A stretch of 64,000 nucleotides of DNA from Opisthorchis felineus (taxonomy: Eukaryota > Platyhelminthes > Trematoda > Opisthorchiida > Opisthorchiidae): NCBI GenBank assembly GCA_004794785.1, contig SJOL01001962.1:1175643-1239642 (forward strand). Direction: 5' to 3'. This document shows positions 57,201 to 64,000 of this stretch, in pieces (positions within the stretch are counted from its first letter, which is position 1; each line of letters begins with the position of its first letter). Under the pieces are notes generated by a model. It had not been told where the DNA came from and did no database searches. It saw only the letters and a program-made list of their open reading frames with translations. The translations under genes were made by a program, and so were the position numbers.

Positions 57201-60200
57201 CACTTGGGATTCCATTCCACAGTAAACTCCTTTTGATATCACCAATTTGAATTTTTTCTTGGCAATAGTTATTACATTATCATCGGCACGCCAATGCAGT
57301 AAGACTTTTCCACAATGATCGTTGAAGGGCCCAAGAATAACAGTCAACCTGGACCTTTTAAAGAACGTTTGTTCATGAATTGAGATCTATCACAATACAA
57401 CCATCGCATATTCGTTAATTTTGGAAGAAAGCAGCTTGATGTGAGGATAGATTACTCCTGAAAATTATCACTGAGAGTTCACTTTGTGGTATAATTTGAC
57501 GAGAACAGCCAAAGGCAACCAACATAAGAGTTAGTTACTGCAATGAGACTTTACGATATGATCACCTGGATTGTGGCTAAAAAATTTTCGTTACAAATAT
57601 CCTACAGTACAAGCAGACAATTCAGCTGAGCAACGTCTCATAGATTTCATAAAACAAAATTTGTTTAAATGCAAATGCTCCCAGATAGTGCACTACAAAA
57701 GGTGAAAGAAGTCGCAGCCTCAGAAAGTCTCCAGCGACACTTGGGTGAATAACCATTTGGAAAGATTCTCTTTGGTACAGCACTCTGCTTGAGGACAATA
57801 TTAGGTACGGTTGACAGAACACGGTCCCTGGGAACAACAAATTAAACCCATCACTGTATTCATTTCATGTTTGATGTACACGAGCATATCAAATTTTTTT
57901 TTAAATTCCGCCTGGCGAAGAAAAGGATCCAACGGGAATACAGTCTTGTTTGTAATTCCGAAACGGTGAGGGAAAGAAATAAAAATAAAAATCCCCATGG
58001 TTTGAACAAGAACAAGTGACAAGGGAGCGGGGATAGTGCTTATGAACAGAGATGACTACCTCAGAAAGATGATGCAGATCTCGAATGACACTTCAAAATT
58101 AAGCAAAGAGCAAAAGGCAAAAGACCAGACCCAAGCAATTGAGGTAAAAGTGGCAAACTGTCTGAAGCGCCTGCGGAATTAAGGTTTAATTTTTGAAGTC
58201 TTATTCCAAAGCCGGGAACTTGCCAATACCAAAATCCCGCGACTTTATGGTCTGCCTAAAGTTCATAAGAAAGATGTCCGATTGAGGCCGATGTTGGATA
58301 TGTGTAATTCCCCATTTCACGCAACCGCCCAAAGGTTGGTCGCTATTTTAGAACCCGTATGCCGACATTTATGCCAGTATAGTCTCCATGACACTTTTAT
58401 CAGCTCCACAAACTCAAAAGATGCTCATATTGGTTCCAAATTTATGTTCTCCTTTGAGTAACCTCCCTTTTTACCGACGCCCCACTCTTGGAGACTATAA
58501 ATCTTATCTGTGACCAAATTGACTCATTAGATTTGAAACCGCAGCATCCGCAGCATCTCCTCAAAGGAACTACTTCTTCGCTGTACTTTCAACGTACAAT
58601 TCCAATTTAATTCCACATTTTACAGACAAATTGATGGAGTCGCCATGGGTTCTCATCTTGGTCCCTTGTTGAGAGACATCTTTATGGGTAAACTGGAGCT
58701 CCGTCCATTGAATGGGACTAGACGTACGCACTTTTATCGAAGGTACATAGATGATACTTTTATGCTGGTATCAAACGGCTCCGTAATGGATGCTCTCCTG
58801 ACCAACTTCAACCGAGCAGATCCCTCCATTCAGTTCACTTCTGAAACTGAAGGTGAAAACGCTTTCCACTTCGTGGACGTTAAGTAAGTCAGACTTTCCA
58901 CGGGTTCAATTCAGAGGTTTGTCTACAGAAAGCCCACATGGATGGGACAATACACAAACCTCCTTAATTTTGTGCCACTGAGGCGGAAACGAACTCTGAT
59001 TCACACTTTAACGAACCAAGCAAGGCGTATTTGCTCTGCTGATACACTGGACTCTGAGCTGCAGCACATTGCTAACGCGCTACGAACTAATGGTTATCCA
59101 GAGAGATCTATAACCAAGAATACGTCCGATCGCCCTATCCAACCGCCTATCACGACCGCTGGAAAGAAGCCAATTTACTTGAGTTTACGGTATAAAGGCG
59201 ATCTGTTGGCGGACATAGTCAATCACCGCTTGTTTCAATCCCTACAACGCAGGTTTCCGGCTGGAACTCTGCGGTCTTGATTTACAACTAACCCCTTGCT
59301 CAACTTAAACCTCCAAGACAATATGTCAGACCTCACCCAGAATAAGGTTATGTATTTGTTATATCTGACTGCTGTCATCGCTCCACTGCCGGAAAAAAGA
59401 CTCGCCGACAAGGAACACAACAGCCTTATTGCGAACAAGCGAATGAGTGCGAAAAGTAGGACGGCGTCGTGCTATATGTTCAAGGGGCACTGTTTGATCT
59501 TGATCCAAGGCTGTCTCGCACTATATTTTGAAGGGCACTGTCTGACCTCGATCCAAGGCTGTCTGATCGGCGTTTAGTGGAGTGTTAAGGGTCTCAGTAA
59601 GTTTTGGGCATCTTAAGGAATCTGACCTTCTTGACAGTATTCCTTCTCCTGCTGTTGTTCAGCGGAATATGTTGGATGCACGAATACGTGAGCATCTCTT
59701 TTACCGGAACATCATTAGACTCAACGGTTAAGCCAAAAGCTCAATTGCATCTCACTTAATTGACACCGGGCACGTAGTCAATCCCAACGAGTCGATTCAC
59801 GTCATTTACCGTGTATCCGATAGTTTGCCAGTATCGATCCAACGGCGAGGCTAGACTGGAGTCGAGGCAGTCGCTATACGTCTGCGAAACCCGGTACTGT
59901 GCTGTCAAAAACGTCCGTTGGGACACTGAGTCTGCCTTGGTCATAGGAAACGAATCAACCGACCAAGTCACTCAACGGTCCTTTACACTGTCTCAAAGCA
60001 GCCAATTAGGTGCGACGTGGGGGCGCAGACAACCAATCGTCTGCGCCTCCACGTTTTTCGTTTCACTAGCCAATCTTCACTGCGTATTTCATTTTTTACT
60101 CTTATTCTAACCATTAGATACGTACTAACCCGTTCTTGTTAAAAATAAAAAAGTACCCTCAGCCACCAGATAGGACTGCGTAAAGCACACGCTGACAAAT

Positions 60201-61162
60201 ATGGTTCCTCTTCTGAGTACCATCGTTTAACCTGACAACAAGTGCCTTAAGTGCGCAGTTTACGTTGTTCGACCTCCCCTCGATAAGTGAATGAATATGA
60301 TATCAAAAGAACTGCATAACAAGGATGACACATTGTGCAACCTGACCAGAAACTCACGTGGGCCAGGTGGAAGGACAGGAAAGAGGAACGTGCTGTTTTG
60401 TCTTCAGTTCGTGAATGTAACTAGAACGCCCGAATTTCAACAGACCAAGAGAGGAGCCCGGGACAGAGGATGACTCATGAGACCAACTTTGAACGACTTT
60501 ATCTAAATTGTCTCGCTTAGTGGTTAGTAGGGATTTTGGAACACGATGTAAAGGCGCCATACGCATATCCTTACGCAGCTCGAATTGCATGAAAGGACCG
60601 CATGGAGCAGATAATGGTGTGGACGTTTCCTAAAATAAAGAAGAACGGTTTACAACAGCCGAAGCTAGCGCATACCTTCTTCTGCTCACCCTTCACTAGG
60701 AATCCCAATAAGACGGCACGTTGCTTTTCTTCGCGCTTGGTCTTAAAGTCCTCCTCACGCCGCCTTTCTAGTTCCTTCTGAATCCGTTCTTCTTCTTTCT
60801 TACGCCTCTCCTCTCTTATAAAAAGAGGGGAATGATCGTGAATGACGTCGTAAACTTACTCCTTCCGTTTACGTTCAGCCTCCTTTTCCTCCTCCCTTTT
60901 CTTCAGTTCTTCCAGACGCTTTAAACGCCGCTCCTCTTTCAAACGTTCCTCTTCATCTTTTTTTGCCTGTTTCTCAAGCATCTTACGCTCCTTTAGGATA
61001 ATCGAAGAACAACTGAATAAAGGGCAGACTTACTTTCTCCTCCAGTTTTTTCTTACGTTCCAGTTCATGCTGATGTTCCTTCATAAGCCGTAGTCGCTCA
61101 CGCTCAGCACGCTTGTGTGCCTTCTGGTACTCAGATAGGGCCTTCTTGACCGCGCTTGAGGG
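50623..61162 (-). CDS. CHAF1A: Chromatin assembly factor 1 large subunit (p150), 3' eight exons, 5' partial
   Basis: Exons 61162-61034, 60990-60860, 60814-60676, 60629-60358, 55545-55254, 53907-53500, 52437-52184 and 51265-50623 join in phase with canonical borders, giving 755 residues. CAF-1 deposits newly made H3-H4 on DNA behind the replication fork, guided by PCNA. Visible parts, in order: a long K/E/R-rich (KER) helix; the conserved [20 protein letters not shown] block; [16 protein letters not shown]; an acidic [15 protein letters not shown] segment and Glu-rich run followed by [13 protein letters not shown]; a winged-helix-like VHPNVLRKY region; and a C-terminal PIP-like ATLDTFF. All follow the human p150 order. 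The N-terminal exons lie outside the window. Introns host SINEs, a hammerhead repeat and a Penelope-like element. Confidence 0.93.
51705..51917 (-). mobile_element. tRNA-derived SINE (family A) with 12-bp target-site duplication
   Basis: SINE at 51717-51905, near-consensus, within the last CHAF1A intron and in the same orientation as the gene. Direct repeats ATCCCAGTGTAA at 51705-51716 and 51906-51917 are exact. Confidence 0.95.
52184..52437 (-). CDS. CHAF1A: CHAF1A penultimate exon
   Basis: From [20 protein letters not shown] to [11 protein letters not shown]. The acceptor is TTTGATCCAG| and the donor GGCAG|GTGAGT (phase 2), which completes an Arg codon with the next exon. Confidence 0.82.
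52438..53499 (-). other. CHAF1A intron
   Basis: 1.06 kb, no recognised repeat. Confidence 0.6.
53500..53907 (-). CDS. CHAF1A: CHAF1A exon with acidic run and FFVPHGYLS motif
   Basis: 136 codons in phase 0. An Asp/Glu run of about 20 residues leads to [17 protein letters not shown], the most conserved CAF-1 p150 motif. Then come [12 protein letters not shown] (human LQPVKIGCVW) and a variable tail ending LSIYR. The donor is CGA|GTAAGC. Confidence 0.92.
53908..55253 (-). other. CHAF1A intron
   Basis: 1.35 kb. I recognise no repeat family in it. Confidence 0.6.
55254..55545 (-). CDS. CHAF1A: CHAF1A exon with [11 protein letters not shown] and [14 protein letters not shown] motifs
   Basis: Entered with one base (AG|A after CTCATTTCGTAG). 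It encodes [56 protein letters not shown] and [14 protein letters not shown]. The donor is GAG|GTGAGT. Confidence 0.92.
56040..56250 (-). mobile_element. Hammerhead repeat, single copy, antisense on the plus strand
   Basis: On the minus strand the modules are in standard order: hairpin remnant (GGGATTCAGTTGAG-like), 'gcaaatgagtgtatttcgca', 'agaacaaaagtttgacc', then the hammerhead. It is in the same orientation as CHAF1A, so it lies in the pre-mRNA sense strand. Confidence 0.7.
56068..56110 (-). ncRNA. Hammerhead ribozyme, degraded
   Basis: The CTGATGA and GAA core and the GTC site are kept, and stem I has five pairs. Stem II is damaged (GGCT/GGGT) and stem III has one wobble (ACT/GGT). Confidence 0.5.
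56945..57155 (+). mobile_element. tRNA-derived SINE (family B), second copy
   Basis: Shares GGAAGTCGGGAACTCGAGAC, GCTGATGATTCCCAATAAGG, CGGCTGTGCAGTGCTCGTCA and GCTTTTCA with the copy at 26.8 kb. A separate tRNA-like stretch in reverse orientation lies just upstream (56880-56965). Confidence 0.55.
58100..60000 (+). mobile_element. Penelope-like element, degenerate (RT and GIY-YIG remnants)
   Basis: Frames read [14 protein letters not shown] and [14 protein letters not shown] (about 58230-58320), then [20 protein letters not shown] and [13 protein letters not shown] (58630-58770, the PLE YxDD catalytic block), ENAFHFVDV, and a thumb region to 59277. GIY-YIG C-terminal traces follow: [19 protein letters not shown] near 59740 and a [17 protein letters not shown] end near 59900. 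Stops and frameshifts make it inactive. It lies antisense in CHAF1A intron 4 of this window. Confidence 0.8.
60015..60054. repeat. 16-bp hairpin at the end of the Penelope-like element
   Basis: ACGTGGGGGCGCAGAC (60015-60030) pairs with GTCTGCGCCTCCACGT (60039-60054) around AACCAATC. All 16 positions pair in a plus-strand RNA, one of them as G-U. Confidence 0.8.
60358..60629 (-). CDS. CHAF1A: CHAF1A exon with conserved [20 protein letters not shown] block
   Basis: Acceptor CTTTATTTTAG|, phase 0 entry. It encodes [19 protein letters not shown] and onwards (human CGKFAPFEIKEHMVLAPRRR). The donor is CCCAC|GTGAGT, phase 2. Confidence 0.92.
60676..60814 (-). CDS. CHAF1A: CHAF1A exon, end of KER helix
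   Basis: [20 protein letters not shown] continuing to [14 protein letters not shown], which corresponds to human AEITRFFQKPK. The acceptor is TTTTTATAAG| and the donor AAG|GTATGC. Confidence 0.9.
60860..60990 (-). CDS. CHAF1A: CHAF1A exon, KER helix
   Basis: [20 protein letters not shown] onwards, almost entirely K/E/R/L, as expected of the DNA-binding KER single alpha-helix. Acceptor ATCCTAAAG|, donor GGA|GTAAGT. Confidence 0.9.
61034..61162 (-). CDS. CHAF1A: CHAF1A first exon in the window (start of KER helix)
   Basis: [20 protein letters not shown] to [11 protein letters not shown]. Acceptor TTTTTTACTGCAG|, donor GAAA|GTAAGT. It needs further 5' exons, none of which is recognised between here and 64000. 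Confidence 0.88.
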
Positions 61163-61314
61163 CTGCAGTAAAAAAAGTGGGCACTGTTACCACCAAAGAG
61201 ACGAGCATGCAGCAAAACACGACAGGTAAGACAAAAACGTCAGGGCCAGAACAAGTGGAGTCAGCTGTTAAAACCCAAAAATGTCGAATTGGACAACTAA
61301 TCGCAGTTAAGCGG

Positions 61315-61390
61315 AGCATCATAAACGAGAGATTCAGCTGGATTCAGTTAAGTTTACTGTCGAAACCAAATTCGCATACAAACAAGAGCA
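61315..61390 (+). repeat. 5' part of the hammerhead repeat (no ribozyme)
   Basis: 'aaacgagagattcagctgga' and 'gaaaccaaattcgcatacaa' match the hairpin side of the repeat at 33.6 kb. The ribozyme half is absent. Confidence 0.5.
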
Positions 61391-61943
61391 TCCGTCGGTC
61401 CGTCACTATTATGCAGGTAGGAACGGAGCTAGGAGATAATGGAGCTAACCATTCCATAATGCTCTCTCACATGAAGATACTCGAAAAGACATTCCTGAAG
61501 AGAAAACACTTTTCATTACAATCCCTTCTCAAGAAAAAAACTTGAAAACCAACCCGGAAGTATATTCTAATTCCCTAAAATTAAGTCCCACGACGGTTAT
61601 GCCATATGCTGTTAACCCAGACTTACTAGTCGATCGTCACGTCAAAAAGCTGATGTCAAAAGCACCACTGATACACTACCGCGACGCATCAGCTGTTTCT
61701 GAGTGGTGTTGACATGGCTAGGTTGATAATTTGGTCTGTCGTAAACCTGTAGAACTACCAACTGGCACACCCATAGTTGCGATGTGGATCGAAAGCGATG
61801 AGACTGGAATACACGGATGAAATAACCAACGATAACTCGATGTTTTACCCCTCCTGCTTTTCTGCTTATATTATAGTGCAGAGGATCAAACTACCTTGTG
61901 GTTCTTGAGGTTATGTAAGTGGCACGAAAATTGCTTGTTTGTA

Positions 61944-62620
61944 ATCATCATCATCATCATCATCATCATCAGAGACAGCTACATCAGTGTTGACACTGAT
62001 GCTTCACTGCCGTGCAACCATAAAGTTCATCTAGTTATAGTTAAAGCCTTAGTGTGAAAAGGAGAGAAAAAGAATGGGTGAGGGAGGGGACATAGTGCTG
62101 GCCTATGTCAAGCATTCTGAGGTGCCTACACATTCAAGCGCTCAATCAGACAATCTGGAAAGAAACTTACAGCACGAGTGCCACTGACATCGACCAGCCG
62201 CCATTTCTTGCAAATGTTTCCAGCCAAACATAGGCGGGATCACGAGGACCCCATCCTGAAAGGCGTACAACACCAACAACACCCAAACTCTTCGTAATCC
62301 CTTTCAAGCCCTTCTGACAAGTCATACGTTGTCCACCTCGCAGTTTGCGCCATTCTGGAGGCATGGAGAACAACATTCGTTTCGGTAGACGGTGTTTCGG
62401 CATGCATAGCACATAACTAAGCCATCGCAGTTTATGGTGCTGAATGTTTTCTGTGAATGAAGTACCTGCTGCACAACCAGATAACCGTTTTCCAATCGCA
62501 TCGTTACTAATCCATTGAAACCATCCAAAACTACCGAAGCTTCTGAGGCATCGGTGGTCAATAACAATACCCCGTTCGTAATACCCACATACTATACAGA
62601 TGCACCATGTAGCGGTCACG
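61944..62620 (-). mobile_element. RTE-like LINE 3' end with (GAT)9 tail, antisense
   Basis: The minus-strand frame reads RISNDAI-like, KRLSGCAAGTSFTENIQHHK, LRWLSYVLCMPKHRLPKR and RLSGWGPRDPAYVWLE, then a 3' UTR inverted relative to 1-250, then (GAT)9 at 61970-61944. It is inserted in the upstream intron of CHAF1A in the same orientation as the gene. Confidence 0.85.
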
Positions 62621-62736
62621 AATATGCATTGGTATTGACTATTCGGAGCACTTACGCAAGGGCAGAGGTGGAAACACCACCCATTCCGAAAAGCTGTTTT
62701 TCATATAAATGAAATTTCGCAAATTTGCTGCATGCA

Positions 62737-62922
62737 GCGCGGGATAGCTCAGTGGTTAGAGAGCGAATTTATTGACCGGGAGGTCTGCGGTTCGAACCCG
62801 ACCTCTGCATCTCGACTTGCCCTGTCTAGACTTGGGCAACCTGGCAGTATCCCAGCCCTCATGCTTCCTTCGGGTGGCATGGCAGATAGGGACCGAAAGT
62901 GTTACAGCTGGACGATTTTTTT
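62737..62922 (+). mobile_element. tRNA-derived SINE (family A)
   Basis: Box A TAGCTCAGTGG, box B GGTTCGAACCC, complete body and a T7 tail. Flanked by AGCGCG on both sides, a possible short target-site duplication. Confidence 0.9.
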
Positions 62923-63690
62923 ATGAAGCGCGTGGTAAGCTTTAAACTTATCACCCCGTTTCTTCCTTACAAAGCCTGAACCTGACTTGGTAAGATGGCT
63001 TGTGTGCCTCCGTGACCCGTTGAGCTGTACTGGGTGGTGTCCGTGCGACACACAGTCTCTCATACTAGAATAGTCAATGTTTAGAGGTCTGACAAACAGT
63101 CTCCTGGCCCTCCGGCTTGTGGGTTAGGACATGTGTGGCGACGTGTTCTATAAAAATGGTAGTGAACTTGCATTTGTCACCTAACATACCTGCCTCACGG
63201 TTAGGCGTTTGAGCCAAAGGCTTCAGGTGAGGACCTTAATCACCCTCCTGCCTAGTTCTGGGCGCCCTGGCAGTATCCCAGCCCACGTACTACCATGATA
63301 TATACAAATAAAAACTCTCATGCCATATCAGCCATCGCGTGGTGTCATCAGCCGGGTCGCCTTGCTTGCTGCATAAAGCCAAAACAGACCCGTTGTCGCC
63401 TCACTTCTCTCTTTCACATACTTTTTCTTCCTATTCTCCCCACCCCACTAATAAGTCCCTCCTTGTAGGCCGGTCCATTAGGACTGGCGACCCCGTTTGT
63501 CTTGCGCCGGTCTTGGCTGCAACATCTACCTGCCATTTGGCGCCGAAGGCCTCTTACAGGAACGAAGCATAAGTGTTGAACACCGATGCTGTACTGTCCA
63601 TGGTGGTGATTCTGAGTTTTGACGCCACAGGTGAAACAAATTAGCAAACGTGATTGGGGCCCTGGAGATTCGTGCACACTTCAGTCACAG
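62923..63690. other. Repeat-derived sequence, no gene
   Basis: A short 'ctggcagtatcccagccca' stretch at 63268-63286 is a trace of SINE family A. 63300-63600 resembles a LINE 3' UTR ('gcataagtgttgaacaccga' against the tail block at 190-230) but is too diverged to orient with certainty. Confidence 0.4.
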
Positions 63691-64000
63691 ATAATACAAC
63701 TACTGAGGCACGTAACGTTCTCCACAACTACTAGTGGTTCTCCTTGAATTGTAAGAGGTAATGGTCAGAGACTGCACGTTCTGAAGCACGACGTTGCACC
63801 TTGAAGATGTAAGGCGCACACCTAAAGATGATATGACGGTGATTAGTTAGTCCACCAGGGCTTATACATCGCCATCCTCTTCAAAGAAGAGGACGATATA
63901 ACCTTCGGACTCCAGACTAACCAGGTTCTCACCAGTAACAATTTGAACACCTTCCAGTATTCACCTCATTATTTCATCAATGATGAGGCTGAACAAGAAC
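63691..64000 (-). mobile_element. RTE-like LINE fragment (reverse transcriptase), cut by window edge
   Basis: Minus-strand frames show an ILEGVQIVTGENLV-like block, a decayed YADD region (EGYIVLFFEEDGDV) and VRLTSSRCNVVLQNVQSL, corresponding to FAPTKCKVMLQDMQSL of the family. Broken by stops. Confidence 0.55.

Larger units (their letters stand above)
55546..60357 (-). other. CHAF1A large intron (4.8 kb)
   Basis: Hosts a hammerhead repeat (56040-56250), a family B SINE (about 56945-57155) and an antisense Penelope-like element (58100-60000). About 57.2-58.1 kb shows nothing recognisable. Confidence 0.8.

Noticed and set aside
61944..61970. Independent microsatellite (ATC)9
   Set aside because: It is the 3' tail of the adjoining antisense LINE, as at other copies, and not a separate feature.
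1..64000. CRISPR array, prophage or bacterial operon
   Set aside because: Intron-split conserved eukaryotic genes, LINEs and SINEs exclude a prokaryotic window. No spaced identical short repeats of array type were seen.

Overview
The window looks like nuclear DNA from a parasitic flatworm, most likely a liver fluke of the Opisthorchiidae (Clonorchis/Opisthorchis). Protein-coding signal comes as short exons with canonical GT/AG borders, separated by kilobase introns. The rest is crowded with decayed retroelements. A tRNA-derived SINE, whose box A/box B head reads in one frame as '[14 protein letters not shown]', recurs at least nine times, and I recall this as typical of opisthorchiid sequence. 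The species call is inference; the eukaryotic gene structure is directly visible.

Three conserved genes can be rebuilt exon by exon with consistent reading phase. TDP2 (tyrosyl-DNA phosphodiesterase 2; + strand, 11072-28054, six exons, 394 aa) is complete and keeps its UBA-like head and the four catalytic residues. MRPS2 (mitochondrial ribosomal protein uS2m; - strand, 37452-34824, two exons, 271 aa) is complete and converges on TDP2. CHAF1A (large subunit of chromatin assembly factor 1; - strand) has its last eight exons here (61162-50623, 755 aa), and its first exons lie beyond the right edge. Two weaker coding candidates are a terminal exon at 490-887 (+) and a pair of phase-compatible exons at 42600-42127 (-).

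The remainder is mobile DNA. RTE-like LINE fragments lie at about 0-0.25, 5.7, 13.2, 20.4, 29.7-33.3, 38.1, 40.5-41.5, 43.2-45.2 and 61.9-64 kb. A CR1/jockey-like LINE lies at 45.7-47.5 kb. Penelope-like elements (PLEs) lie at 25.5-26.1, 48.4-48.7 and 58.1-60.0 kb, and there are two SINE families.

The most interesting layer is RNA-level. Five copies of a short repeat fold as type I hammerhead ribozymes. Two intact copies at 1404-1446 and 1709-1751 are in direct orientation exactly 305 nt apart, which is the layout of a retrozyme (a small non-autonomous circular-RNA retroelement). A second repeat family forms large foldbacks in TDP2 introns: 57-bp arms that match perfectly and 113-bp arms with two mismatches. 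Its core also resembles a hammerhead carrying one extra nucleotide and seems to derive from the end of a Penelope-like element. Several SINEs keep exact target-site duplications, including one 34 nt upstream of the MRPS2 start codon.
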